Shown here piece after piece: positions 12,904 to 21,453 of a stretch of DNA of 36,277 bases (within the stretch, counting starts at the first letter, position 1; each line of letters begins with the position of its first letter). Origin of the DNA: Falsiroseomonas selenitidurans (GTDB taxonomy: Bacteria > Pseudomonadota > Alphaproteobacteria > Acetobacterales > Acetobacteraceae). The notes below the pieces were generated by a model. It did no database searches, was not told the origin of the DNA, and saw nothing but the letters and a program-made list of their open reading frames with translations. The stretch lies in the NCBI RefSeq assembly GCF_012103215.1, contig NZ_JAAVNE010000053.1:1-36277 (forward strand). Direction: 5' to 3'. The translations under genes were made by a program, and so were the position numbers.

Positions 12904-13766
12904 GACGCTACGACTTCGTCACGGTGGACGTGTTCACCGGCACCCGCTTCGGCGGCAACCCGCTGGCGGTGTTTCCGGATGCGCGCGGGCTTTCGGACGC
13001 CGAGATGCAGGCGCTGGCGGCGGAGTTCAACCTCTCCGAGACCACCTTCGTGCTGCCGCCGGACAACCCTGCCAACACCGCGCGCGTGCGCATCTTCACC
13101 CGTCAGTACGAGATGCCCTTCGCCGGCCATCCCAATGTCGGCACCGGCTGGGTGCTGCGCGACCGCGCCATGGATGGCGTGCTGCGCTTCGAGGAGATCG
13201 CCGGCCTGGTGGAGGTGCGGGTGGCGGAAGCCGGCACCACCATCGCGGCGCCGCAGCCGCTGACGCTGGGCGTCGAACTCCCGGTGGCGGTCATCGCCCG
13301 CGCGGCGGGGCTGGAGCCTGCCGACGTGGTGGCCAGCCGCCACCCGCCGGTCCAGGCCGGCACGGGCAATCCCTTCGTGATCGCGGAGGTGACGCCAGCG
13401 GCGCTGGGCCGGGCGCAGCCGGATTTCGCCGGCTTCCGCGCCGGGCTGGCGGCAACCCCGGCACTCGGCAACCGCTTCGCGCTGTATCTTTATGCGCAGG
13501 AAGGCGCCGCTGCCGTGCGGGCGCGCATGTTCGCGCCGCTGGGCGGCACGGTGGAGGATGCGGCGACCGGCAGCGCGGCGACGCCGCTCGCCGCCCTGCT
13601 GCTGCAGCTCTCCGGCGCCGAGTCGGGTGCCTGGGACATCACCCAGGGTGTGGAGATGGGACGGCCGAGCCTGCTGCGCACCACGGCGCGGCGGGCGGCG
13701 GATGGCATCCGCGCCACGGTGGGCGGCGGCTGCGTGCCCGTGCTGCGAGGAGAGGCGATGCTATGA
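12900..13766 (+). CDS. PhzF-family isomerase/epimerase
   Basis: PhzF proteins share the diaminopimelate-epimerase fold and catalyse proton shifts on small metabolites; the phenazine enzyme PhzF is the best known. The 288-residue protein opens with RRYDFVTVDVFTGTRFGGNP, and the catalytic Glu sits at residue 47 in NLSETTFV. GHPNVGTGWVL near residue 77 and EDAATGSAATPLA near residue 220 are the other family blocks. The start is TTG, overlapping the thiD stop as TTGA, with GGAG about 9 bases upstream. No phenazine genes are nearby, so this is one of the many PhzF homologues of unknown substrate. Confidence 0.92.
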   Translation: MRRYDFVTVDVFTGTRFGGNPLAVFPDARGLSDAEMQALAAEFNLSETTFVLPPDNPANTARVRIFTRQYEMPFAGHPNVGTGWVLRDRAMDGVLRFEEIAGLVEVRVAEAGTTIAAPQPLTLGVELPVAVIARAAGLEPADVVASRHPPVQAGTGNPFVIAEVTPAALGRAQPDFAGFRAGLAATPALGNRFALYLYAQEGAAAVRARMFAPLGGTVEDAATGSAATPLAALLLQLSGAESGAWDITQGVEMGRPSLLRTTARRAADGIRATVGGGCVPVLRGEAML

Positions 13767-14971
13767 GCGGCACCCGCAAGCGCGGACCGGGGCCGGGCAA
13801 GGCGCCCGCTGGCAAGGCCCCCGCTGGCAGGGCTCCCGGTGACAAGGCGCCGGCAGGCAAGGATCCGGCCGCGCCGATGATGCCGGCCCCGGATCCGGAG
13901 GCGGCACCGCTGTCCGTGCCGGCGGAGGCCGTGGCCTTCGCGCCGGCACCGTCCGGCGCGCTGCCGGTGCAGGGCGTGCCGATGCCCGACCCGCCGCCGC
14001 CCGCGCCGCGCCCCGCGCCCGCCGTGCCCGTGCCGCATGCGCCGCCGGGCCTGGCGCATCTGCCGCTGCCGCTGCTGGTGCTGCCCATGGGCCTCGGCGG
14101 CGTCGGCCTGGCCTGGCGCGAGGCCGCCGCCTCGCTGGGCGCGCCGGCCTTCCCGGGCGAGGCGATGCTGCTGCTGACCGGGCTGGTCTGGCTGCTGGTG
14201 GTGGGGTTGCAGGGGCTGCGCCTGCTGCGCCATCCGGCGGCGATGGCCGCCGAGTTCCGCCATCCGGTGCGCGTTGCCTTCCTCGCCGCGCCGACCATCG
14301 GGCTGATGATCCTGGCCGGCGGCCTCTGGCCGCATGCGCCCGGGCTGGGGGCGGCGCTGTGGTGCCTCTCCGTGCCGCTGCATCTGCTGGTCGCCATGCT
14401 GATCCTGCGCCGGCTGCTGGCCGGGCGGGGGGAGGTGGCGATGCTGGCGCCGCCGCTGCTGATCCCCTTCGTGGGCAACATCCTGGCGCCGCTGTTCGGC
14501 GCCCGCATGGGCTTCCTCGATGCCTCCTGGATGATGTTCGGGGTCGGCTTCCTGCTGTGGCTGATGGTGGTGCCGCTGCTGCTCTACCGGCTGGTGGCAG
14601 GCCCGGCCCTGCCGCAGGCGATGCGGCCCAGCGTCGCCATCTTCCTGGCCCCGCCGGCCGTCGGCGCGCTGACCCTGCTGGCGCTGACCGGGGATGCCGG
14701 CCATGCCAGCCTGGCGGTCGCCGGCGTGGCGCTGCTGGTGGCGGTCGCGCTGATCTCGCTGGCCGGGGAATTCCGCCGCGTGCCCTTCAGCCTGTCCTGG
14801 TGGAGCTTCACCTTCCCCAGCGCCGCCTTCGCCGCGATGCTGATGGCGCTGGGCTTCCACCCGCTGCTGGGCTGGGCGGCGCTGGCGCTGGCCACCGTGC
14901 TGACGGGCTGGATCGCCTGGCGCACGGCACTGGCGGCACGGGCGGGGGTCTTCCTGCGGCCGGAGGCGTGA
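13763..14971 (+). CDS. TehA/SLAC1-family (C4-dicarboxylate/anion channel-like) membrane protein
   Basis: The 402-residue protein starts at ATG 13763 overlapping the PhzF stop as ATGA. From about residue 100 on it has roughly ten membrane segments. The TehA-type opening LPLPLLVLPMGLGGVGLAWR and the late block SWWSFTFPSAAFA fit the tellurite-resistance/dicarboxylate transporter (SLAC1-like) family. The first 95 residues are unusual: a positively charged run of GKAPAGK-type repeats followed by a Pro-rich stretch, predicted disordered and cytoplasmic. Substrate is unknown; anion export or tellurite tolerance is inferred from the family only. Confidence 0.85.
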   Translation: MSGTRKRGPGPGKAPAGKAPAGRAPGDKAPAGKDPAAPMMPAPDPEAAPLSVPAEAVAFAPAPSGALPVQGVPMPDPPPPAPRPAPAVPVPHAPPGLAHLPLPLLVLPMGLGGVGLAWREAAASLGAPAFPGEAMLLLTGLVWLLVVGLQGLRLLRHPAAMAAEFRHPVRVAFLAAPTIGLMILAGGLWPHAPGLGAALWCLSVPLHLLVAMLILRRLLAGRGEVAMLAPPLLIPFVGNILAPLFGARMGFLDASWMMFGVGFLLWLMVVPLLLYRLVAGPALPQAMRPSVAIFLAPPAVGALTLLALTGDAGHASLAVAGVALLVAVALISLAGEFRRVPFSLSWWSFTFPSAAFAAMLMALGFHPLLGWAALALATVLTGWIAWRTALAARAGVFLRPEA

Positions 14972-14981
14972 GGGCGCGGCG

Positions 14982-15971
14982 TCAGCGCTGTTCCAGCCAG
15001 CCCTTGATATAGCCGCGGCGGACCAGCACCATCGCCACCACCAGGCCCGGCGCCGCCAGGGCCACGCCGATCAGGCCGAACAGCACGCCCATCAGCAGCT
15101 GCGCCAGCAGCAGCAGGGCGGGCGCCAGGTCCGCCGCGCTGCTTTGCACCAGGGGCGTCAGGATGTTGCCCTCGATGAACTGCACCACGAGGAAGACGCC
15201 GGCCACCCAGAGCGCCAGCCACGGGTCCTGCGACAGTGCCAGCAGCACCGCCGGGATGGCGGCCAGCACCGGCCCCAGCACGGGGATGAAGCCCAGCACC
15301 GCGGCGATCAGTGCCAGGGGCAGCGCCAGCGGCATGCCGATCAGCCAGAGGCCCGCCCAGATGGCCAGCCCGGTGACGGTCATGGCGAAGCCCTGGCCGA
15401 GCAGCCAGCCGCGCAGCACATGGCCCATCTCCTGCAGCGCGTCCTGCGCCTCGCTGCGCGTGTTCGGCCCCAGCAGGGCGACCAGCCCGTTGCGGTAGGT
15501 GCCGGGCGACACCGCCAGGTAGACCGCCAGCAGCGGCACCAGCACCGTGTTGCTCAGCACGCCGAGCGTCCCGGTGGCGGCGGAGACGGCCTGTCCCTGC
15601 ATCCGGTCCAGCGCCTGCTGCGGATCGACCTGGTTCAGCACTGCCGGGCCCCAGGGCTGCGCCGCCACCGTCTCCCGCGCCTCGCTCAGGCTGCGCGGCA
15701 ATTCCTCGGCCAGCTGTGCCACCTGGGTCGCTAGCGGCCCGGCGCCCATCCAGACACCGAAGGCCAGCAGCAGCACCAGGGTCACCACCACCACCAGCAC
15801 CGCGGTGGGCTCGTTCATCCCGGCATGGCGCATCAGCGGGCGCGCCGCGGCATGAAAGGCAATAGCCAGCAGCACCGCGCCGAAGCCCAGCAGCGGCACG
15901 TCCGGCGCCAGCCAGAGCAAGGCCAGCAGCAGGGCCAGCAGCAGCAGGATCGACAGGGGGGCGCGGTTCAT
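14982..15971 (-). CDS. AI-2E family transporter (PerM-like)
   Basis: This 329-residue inner-membrane protein belongs to the UPF0118/AI-2E family, whose members include permease PerM, the AI-2 exporter TqsA and Na+/H+ antiporters. Two hydrophobic segments sit at the N-terminus (SILLLLALLLALLWLAP and the next), a soluble stretch follows around 75-150, and five or six more segments make up the C-terminal half. The family signature GFIPVLGPVLAAIPAVLLAL is near residue 220, with the block VQFIEGNILTPLV after it. The start at MNRAPLS was chosen because the longer open frame upstream is Arg/Pro-rich without membrane character. The gene converges on the TehA-like gene with only 10 bases between stops, and diverges from serC. 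Confidence 0.9.
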   Translation of the reverse strand: MNRAPLSILLLLALLLALLWLAPDVPLLGFGAVLLAIAFHAAARPLMRHAGMNEPTAVLVVVVTLVLLLAFGVWMGAGPLATQVAQLAEELPRSLSEARETVAAQPWGPAVLNQVDPQQALDRMQGQAVSAATGTLGVLSNTVLVPLLAVYLAVSPGTYRNGLVALLGPNTRSEAQDALQEMGHVLRGWLLGQGFAMTVTGLAIWAGLWLIGMPLALPLALIAAVLGFIPVLGPVLAAIPAVLLALSQDPWLALWVAGVFLVVQFIEGNILTPLVQSSAADLAPALLLLAQLLMGVLFGLIGVALAAPGLVVAMVLVRRGYIKGWLEQR

Positions 15972-16109
15972 GCCGTTGCAACGGCGCAGGCTGCGAGAGG
16001 GTTGCGCGGGCCTGCGTGACGCTTGCGCGGCGGCCGGCCCGGGTCTAGGCAGGCGGTGGGCCACGCCCCCCCACCGGGGCGCATCCGCTTCTGGAAGGGA
16101 GCCATTGCC

Positions 16110-17282
16110 ATGCACGACAAGCCGGACCTGCGTCCGAACAACCCCCGTTTCTCCTCCGGCCCCTGTGCCAAGCGACCCGGCTGGTCGCTGGCGGCGCTGG
16201 AAGGCGCGTTGCTCGGCCGCAGCCACCGCGCCCGGGATCCCAAGGCGAAGCTCGCCGAGACCATCGAGCTGTCAAAGGCCATCCTCGGGATGCCGAAGGA
16301 TTGGCGGCTGGGCATCGTGCCCGCCTCCGACACCGGGGCGGTGGAGATGGCGCTGTGGTCGCTGCTCGGGCCGAAGGGCGTCGATATCCTGGCCTGGGAA
16401 TCCTTCTCCAAGGATTGGGCGACGGATGTCACCAAGCAGCTGAAGCTGGCCGATGTGCGCGTGCTGGCGGCGGGCTACGGCAGGCTGCCGGAGCTGGCGC
16501 AGGTGGACCCGGCGCGCGACCTGGTCTTCGTCTGGAACGGCACCACCAGCGGCGTGCGGCTGGCCGATGCGGATTTCATCGCCGATGACCGCGAGGGGCT
16601 GGCGATCTGCGATGCCACCTCCGCCGCCTTCGCCATGGAGCTGCCCTGGCACAAGCTGGATGTGGTGACCTGGTCCTGGCAGAAGGTGCTGGGCGGGGAG
16701 GCGGCGCACGGGATGCTGGCGCTCAGCCCGCGCGCCGTGGCACGGCTCGAATCCCACAAGCCCGCCTGGCCCATGCCGAAGATTTTCCGCATGACCAAGG
16801 ACGGCAAGCTGAACGAGGGGCTCTTCAGGGGCGAGACGATCAACACGCCCTCCATGCTCTGCGTCGAGGATGCGCTGGACGGGCTGCGCTGGGCTGAATC
16901 GGTGGGCGGGCTGAAGGGCCTGGTCGCGCGGTCGGAAGCGAACCTCGCCGCCATCGCCGACTGGGTCGCCGCCAGCGACTGGGCCGCCTTCCTGGCGGAG
17001 GCGCCGGCGACGCGGTCCTGCACCTCCATCTGCCTGAAGATCGTCGCGCCCTGGTTCACCGCGCTGGATGCCGAAGGCCAGGCGGCGGCGGCGAAGAAGC
17101 TCTCCGCCCTGCTGGAGAAGGAAGGCGTGGCGCTGGACGCGGCGAATTACCGCGACGCCCCGCCGGGCCTGCGCATCTGGGGCGGCGCCACGGTGGAGAC
17201 GAGCGACATCCGCGCCCTGCTGCCCTGGCTGGACTGGGCCTTTGCGAGCGTCGCCGCCGACCTGAACAAGGTGGCCGCGTGA
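16110..17282 (+). CDS. serC: Phosphoserine aminotransferase
   Basis: SerC transfers an amino group from glutamate to 3-phosphohydroxypyruvate, giving phosphoserine, and also acts in pyridoxal-phosphate synthesis. The 390-residue protein resembles the alphaproteobacterial/archaeal-type SerC, with N-terminal NNPRFSSGPCAKRPGW. WSWQKVLGGE carries the PLP Schiff-base lysine Lys192, and WNGTTSGV and CDATSAAFAM precede it. The ribosome binding site GGAAGGGA is at 16093-16100. The stop overlaps the serA start, so the two steps of serine synthesis are made from one message. Confidence 0.96.
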   Translation: MHDKPDLRPNNPRFSSGPCAKRPGWSLAALEGALLGRSHRARDPKAKLAETIELSKAILGMPKDWRLGIVPASDTGAVEMALWSLLGPKGVDILAWESFSKDWATDVTKQLKLADVRVLAAGYGRLPELAQVDPARDLVFVWNGTTSGVRLADADFIADDREGLAICDATSAAFAMELPWHKLDVVTWSWQKVLGGEAAHGMLALSPRAVARLESHKPAWPMPKIFRMTKDGKLNEGLFRGETINTPSMLCVEDALDGLRWAESVGGLKGLVARSEANLAAIADWVAASDWAAFLAEAPATRSCTSICLKIVAPWFTALDAEGQAAAAKKLSALLEKEGVALDAANYRDAPPGLRIWGGATVETSDIRALLPWLDWAFASVAADLNKVAA

Positions 17283-18868
17283 TGCCGAAGGTCCTCATCA
17301 GCGACAAGCTTTCGCCCGCCGCCATCGCCATCTTCAAGGCTCGCGGCATCGAGACCGACTTCAGGCCCGGCCTGAAGCCCGCCGAACTGCGGGAGATCAT
17401 CGACGGCTATGACGGGCTGGCGATCCGCAGCGCCACCAAGGTGACGCGGGAAGTGCTGGATGTGGCGCCGCGGCTGAAGGTGGTGGGCCGCGCCGGCATC
17501 GGCGTGGACAATGTGGACGTCTCCTCCGCCACGGCACGCGGCGTCGTGGTGATGAACACGCCGCATGGCAACGCCATCACCACGGCGGAACATGCGATCG
17601 CGATGATGTTCGCCCTGGCCCGGCAGATCCCGGAGGCCAGCGCCTCCACCAAGGCCGGGAAGTGGGAGAAGAACCGCTTCATGGGCGTGGAGCTGACCGG
17701 CAAGACGCTGGGGCTGATCGGCGCCGGCAATATCGGCAGCATCGTCGCCAACCGCGCCTGCGGGCTGCACATGAAGGTCATCGCCTTCGACCCCTTCCTG
17801 TCGGAGAAGCGGGCGCTGGAGATCGGGGTGGAGAAGGTGGAGTTGGACGCGCTGGTGGCGCGGGCGGACATCATCAGCATCCACGCGCCGATGACGGAGC
17901 AGACGCGCAACATCCTGAACCGGGACCGCCTCTTCGCCATGAAGAAGGGCGCGCGGGTGGTGAACTGCGCCCGCGGCGGGCTGCTGGACGAGGCGGCGCT
18001 GGCCGAGGCGCTGACCAGCGGCCACCTGGCCGGCGCGGCGCTGGACGTGTTCGAGACCGAGCCGGCCACCGACAGCCCGCTGTTCGAGCTGGAGAATGTG
18101 GTCTGCACCCCGCATCTGGGTGCCGCCACGGCGGAGGCGCAGGAGAATGTGGCGCTGCAGGTGGCCGAGCAGATGAGCGACTTCCTGCTGACCGGCGCCG
18201 TCTCCAACGCCATCAACATGCCCTCCGTCACCGCGGAGGAGGCGCCGCGGCTGCGCCCCTACATGGAACTCGCCCGGCTGCTGGGCGCGCTGGCGGGCCA
18301 GTTGACGGCGGCGCAGGGCGAGGCGATCCAGGCGATCCGCGTGGAGTATGAGGGCCAGGCGGCGGAGCTGAACCAGCGCCCGCTGACCGCCGCCGCGCTG
18401 GCCGGCGTGCTGACGCCGATCCTGGGCGCGGTGAACATGGTGAACGCCCCGGTCGTGGCCCGCGAGCGCGGCATCGAGGTGGCGGAGACGGTGCTGGAGC
18501 GGTCGGGCGACTATGCCACGCTGCTGCGCGTCACGGTGGTGACGCCGGGCCTCTCGCGCGCCGTTGCCGGCACGCTGGTGGGCACCGGGAAGCCGCGGCT
18601 GGTGGAGGTGAAGGGCATCGCGGTGGAGGCCGATTTCGCGCCGCACATGCTGTATGTGACCAACCAGGACCGCCCCGGCTTCATCGGCCGCTTCGGCACC
18701 ACCCTGGCGGAGGCCGGCATCAACATCGCCACCTTCCACCTGGGCCGCAACGTGCCGGGCGGGGACGCGATCTGCCTGGTGGGGCTGGACGCGCCGGTGC
18801 CGGATGCGGTGCTGGCCACCGTCCGCGCCCTGCCGCTGGTGGTGCGGGCGACGCCGCTGGCCTTCTGA
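17282..18868 (+). CDS. serA: D-3-phosphoglycerate dehydrogenase, long form with ACT domain
   Basis: SerA oxidises 3-phosphoglycerate to 3-phosphohydroxypyruvate with NAD, the first step of serine synthesis. The 528-residue protein is the long type, with a substrate domain, a Rossmann domain with LGLIGAGNIG at 143-152, an intervening (ASB) domain at about 315-450 and a C-terminal ACT domain from about 455 (LYVTNQDRPGFIGRFG) for serine feedback. The catalytic triad is Arg231 in NCARGG, Glu260 in ETEP and His278 in TPHLGA. The start is ATG 17282 in a TGATG overlap with serC; GTG 17279 would add only one residue. Confidence 0.97.
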   Translation: MPKVLISDKLSPAAIAIFKARGIETDFRPGLKPAELREIIDGYDGLAIRSATKVTREVLDVAPRLKVVGRAGIGVDNVDVSSATARGVVVMNTPHGNAITTAEHAIAMMFALARQIPEASASTKAGKWEKNRFMGVELTGKTLGLIGAGNIGSIVANRACGLHMKVIAFDPFLSEKRALEIGVEKVELDALVARADIISIHAPMTEQTRNILNRDRLFAMKKGARVVNCARGGLLDEAALAEALTSGHLAGAALDVFETEPATDSPLFELENVVCTPHLGAATAEAQENVALQVAEQMSDFLLTGAVSNAINMPSVTAEEAPRLRPYMELARLLGALAGQLTAAQGEAIQAIRVEYEGQAAELNQRPLTAAALAGVLTPILGAVNMVNAPVVARERGIEVAETVLERSGDYATLLRVTVVTPGLSRAVAGTLVGTGKPRLVEVKGIAVEADFAPHMLYVTNQDRPGFIGRFGTTLAEAGINIATFHLGRNVPGGDAICLVGLDAPVPDAVLATVRALPLVVRATPLAF

Positions 18869-18889
18869 GCCGGCGTGCCCCGGGCCGGC
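18869..18889 (+). terminator. Hairpin directly after serA
   Basis: GCCGGC at 18869-18874 pairs with GCCGGC at 18884-18889 around a 9-base loop immediately after the serA stop. No T-run follows, so it is a weak terminator or an mRNA end-stabilising stem. Confidence 0.3.
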
Positions 18890-18955
18890 GCGGCGCGCGC
18901 GCAACTGTCACACGCGCCGCGCTAGCCTCGCTGCCACGCCATGGGGACTGGCAGA

Positions 18956-20086
18956 ATGGCTCGCAACCAGCGCGACATCGTCTTCGCCACCTTCAACCTC
19001 TACAACCTGCAGATGCCGGGTGTGGAAATGTATCCCGGCGGGCGGCCGCTGTCGGAGGCGGAATTCGCCGAGAAGATCGCCTGGGCCGGCGCCGCGCTGC
19101 GCCGGCTTGATGCCGATGTCATCGGCTTCCAGGAGCTCTGGTCGCCCGACGCGCTGCGCGCGGTCTTCGCTCAGGCCGGGCTGGCCGAGGACTACACGCT
19201 GCACTTCATCAAGGATGGCGCCTGGGACGGCATCGCGGTCGCCGCCGCCGTGCGCAAGCCCTGGGAGGTGACGGCGCAGCAGCGCCACAAGGCCTTTCCG
19301 GAAGGCTTCCGGCTGCGCAAGGGCAAGCGCTCCATGGCCGACATCCAGGCGGACCCGCCGCAGGCCGACCTGGCCGCCGCCGAATCCGGCCCGCCGCCGG
19401 AGGAGGATCCGGAGACGCTGCCGAGCCATGAGGATGACGGGATCGAGGTGATCGTGCGGGAATTCTCCCGCTCCCCGCTGCAGCTCACGCTCGGCCATGG
19501 CACGGCCAGCCGGCCGGGGGTGCCGCCGATCGAGGTGTTCTGCTGCCACCTGAAATCCAAGCTGCCGACGCGGCTGGACGATGCCGAGTACCGTGACCCG
19601 GCGATCCGCCCGCATGCCGCGGCGCTGGGCGGCGCCCTGTCCACCATCCGGCGGCTGGCGGAGGCGGCGGCGCTGCGCGTCATCCTGAACGACACGATGC
19701 GCCGCAACGACCGGCCCGTGGTGGTGCTGGGCGACCTGAACGATGGCCAGTTCTCCAGCACGCTGGCCGTGCTGTCCGGCCAGCCGAGCTTCCGGCTCTT
19801 CGCCGCCAGCGGCGCGGCGAAGCGCAGCGATGACGGGCTCTATGCCAGCGTCGCGCTGCAGCAGCTGCGCAGCCTGGGGGACGTCTACTACACCCATGAA
19901 TTCCGCAATGTGCGGGAGGTGATCGACCATGTGCTGGTCTCGGAGCAGTTCTACGCCTTTTCCGAAAAGCGGCTTTGGGCCTTCCGGGAAATGCGGATCT
20001 ACAACGACCATGTGAGCGAGCCGCAGCGCGCGGAGACCGACCACGGCCTGGTGCGCGCCGCCTTCGACTGGCTGCCGGCGCGCTGA
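18956..20086 (+). CDS. Endonuclease/exonuclease/phosphatase-family protein
   Basis: The protein (376 residues) has the metal-dependent phosphoesterase fold shared by DNase I, exonuclease III and inositol phosphatases. FATFNLYN near residue 15 carries the first Asn, IGFQELW near residue 61 the metal-binding Glu, VVLGDLND near residue 260 the GDxN motif, EVIDHVLV near residue 323 the substrate-binding region, and the C-terminal TDHGLV the catalytic Asp-His. A strongly acidic Pro/Glu insertion lies around residues 135-162. There is no signal peptide. The start at 18956 follows GGGGA; ATG 18941 would add five residues. Substrate is unknown: nucleic acid, phospholipid or sugar phosphate are all possible. 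Confidence 0.85.
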   Translation: MARNQRDIVFATFNLYNLQMPGVEMYPGGRPLSEAEFAEKIAWAGAALRRLDADVIGFQELWSPDALRAVFAQAGLAEDYTLHFIKDGAWDGIAVAAAVRKPWEVTAQQRHKAFPEGFRLRKGKRSMADIQADPPQADLAAAESGPPPEEDPETLPSHEDDGIEVIVREFSRSPLQLTLGHGTASRPGVPPIEVFCCHLKSKLPTRLDDAEYRDPAIRPHAAALGGALSTIRRLAEAAALRVILNDTMRRNDRPVVVLGDLNDGQFSSTLAVLSGQPSFRLFAASGAAKRSDDGLYASVALQQLRSLGDVYYTHEFRNVREVIDHVLVSEQFYAFSEKRLWAFREMRIYNDHVSEPQRAETDHGLVRAAFDWLPAR

Positions 20087-20093
20087 GGCCGGG

Positions 20094-20113
20094 CCGGCCC
20101 GCCCCGGGGCCGG
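20094..20113. terminator. Hairpin between convergent genes
   Basis: CCGGCCC at 20094-20100 pairs with GGGCCGG at 20107-20113 around GCCCCG. It fills most of the 27-base gap between two convergent stops and could act on both strands, although no T-tract is present. Confidence 0.35.
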
Positions 20114-20650
20114 TCAGCCGTCGCGGCGGCCCGGCCCATCCTGCCGCCTGATCTCCGCATAGGCCGCCGCCGCGGCTTCCTCCACCCAGGGCAGCCGGGG
20201 CAGGGCATTCAGCCGGGCAAGGGTGCCGGCGCCGCCGAGGCGCCAGTCCGGCCCGGTCAGCGCTGCCTCCGCCCGCGCCGGGCGGCCCTGGTCCAGCGCC
20301 GCGGCGGCATCGCGGAGCGAGGCGATCACCGCCTCGGCCGGCGCGTCCTCGGCGATGCCGAGCGCCCGGCGCAGCTCCGCCCTTCCCTGGCCGGTGGCGT
20401 GCAGCGCGGCGCCGGAGACGGTGTGGCGCCAGCGCGGGTCGGTGCGGAAGGCCTCCGCCAGCACCTCCATCTGCACCGCGGCGCGCGCGGCGGCGGCCGG
20501 GTTGCCGGCGAGGCGGGTGGTGTCGCCCAGCAGGCTGGGCGCATGCAGCGCCGCACCGCGCACCGGGTCGCCGAAGCCGCCCAGATGCTCGGCGGCGGGA
20601 TCGGCGCAGGCCGCGAGCAGAAGGAATGCCAGCAGGGGGGTGGCGCGCAT
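20114..20650 (-). CDS. Small lipoprotein of unknown function
   Basis: The 178-residue product has a lipoprotein signal: MRATPLLAFLLLAAC with lipobox LAAC and the acylated Cys at residue 15, followed by Ala-Asp. The Asp at +2 would favour inner-membrane retention under the E. coli rule. The mature part is Ala/Arg-rich and predicted helical, without a motif I know. The ribosome binding site AAAGGAGA lies about 8 bases upstream of the ATG. It is transcribed divergently from the intradiol-dioxygenase-like gene, with which it may share regulation. Function unknown. Confidence 0.75.
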   Translation of the reverse strand: MRATPLLAFLLLAACADPAAEHLGGFGDPVRGAALHAPSLLGDTTRLAGNPAAAARAAVQMEVLAEAFRTDPRWRHTVSGAALHATGQGRAELRRALGIAEDAPAEAVIASLRDAAAALDQGRPARAEAALTGPDWRLGGAGTLARLNALPRLPWVEEAAAAAYAEIRRQDGPGRRDG

Positions 20651-20702
20651 CGGGGGAGTCTCCTTTGCCCGGCTATGTGGCGCAGCGCGGGTGGGCGGCC
20701 AA

Positions 20703-20717
20703 GTCACGCTTCGTGAC
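20703..20717. promoter_or_regulatory. Palindrome in the divergent promoter region
   Basis: GTCACG and CGTGAC form a perfect inverted repeat around CTT, followed by a further GTGAC half-site. It sits in the 118-base region between the lipoprotein gene and the dioxygenase-like gene, 53 bases upstream of one start and 52 of the other, where a shared operator would be expected. Confidence 0.4.
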
Positions 20718-20768
20718 GTGACCCGCGCCCGCGCCGCGGCTTTGCTGCGCCGCGAAGGAGACCTCGCC

Positions 20769-21386
20769 ATGCCCCCCATCCTGCCGCGTCGCGGCCTGAT
20801 CCTGCTGGCCCCCGCGCTGCTGCTGCGGCCGGGCGAGGCCGGCGCCGAGTTGCCACGCACCCCGGCGCAGATGGAAGGCCCCTACTATCCGCGCGGCATC
20901 CCCGCCGATGCCGATGCCGACCTCCGCCAGGTGGCCGGTGCCGCCAGCCCGGCGCGGGGCCGGCCGCTGCTGCTGGAAGGGCTGGTGCGCAGTGCCGATG
21001 GCGCGGCGCTGCCCGGCGCCGTGGTGGAGATCTGGCAGGCCGACCATGAGGGCATCTACCTGCACCCGCGGGAGGCGCGGCAGGCGCAGCGCGATGGCGG
21101 CTTCCAGGGCTATGGCCGCACCCGCGCGGACGGCGCCGGGCGCTATGCCTTCCGCACCATCCGCCCCGGCCTCTATCCCGGCCGCACCCGGCACATCCAC
21201 CTGCGCGCGCATCCGCCCGGCGGCGGCCCGGCGCTGACCACGCAGGTGTATTTTCCGGACGAGCCGGGCAATGCGCGTGACGGCCTGCTGCGCCGCCTGC
21301 CGGCCGAAAGCCGGGCGCTGCTGCTGGCGCGGCTGTCGCCGACCGATGAGGGCGAAAGCGCGGCCTTCGACGTCATCCTGGCGTAG
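20769..21386 (+). CDS. Exported intradiol ring-cleavage dioxygenase-like protein
   Basis: The 205-residue protein resembles the catalytic domain of protocatechuate 3,4-dioxygenase, a non-haem Fe(III) enzyme that opens catechol rings. The expected iron ligands are all present: Tyr97 in HEGIY, Tyr136 in PGLYPG, His142 and His144 in RHIH. EGPYYPRG near residue 36 and VVEIWQAD near residue 86 are family blocks. The N-terminus PRRGLILLAPALLL looks like a twin-arginine or Sec signal, which fits the exported single-subunit branch rather than the cytoplasmic alpha/beta enzyme. GAAGGAG is 8 bases before the ATG. No other aromatic-degradation genes adjoin it except the VOC gene 3 kb on, so the substrate is open. 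Confidence 0.85.
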   Translation: MPPILPRRGLILLAPALLLRPGEAGAELPRTPAQMEGPYYPRGIPADADADLRQVAGAASPARGRPLLLEGLVRSADGAALPGAVVEIWQADHEGIYLHPREARQAQRDGGFQGYGRTRADGAGRYAFRTIRPGLYPGRTRHIHLRAHPPGGGPALTTQVYFPDEPGNARDGLLRRLPAESRALLLARLSPTDEGESAAFDVILA

Positions 21387-21453
21387 CCCGAGGGGTTGCG
21401 GTGGCGGCTGCCCCCTGCCACACACGCGCCGCCCTTTCGCGGCCCCTGGCGAG

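Noticed and set aside
12900..13766. phenazine biosynthesis gene cluster suggested by the PhzF homologue
   Set aside because: No other phz genes are present, and PhzF-family proteins are widespread outside phenazine pathways.
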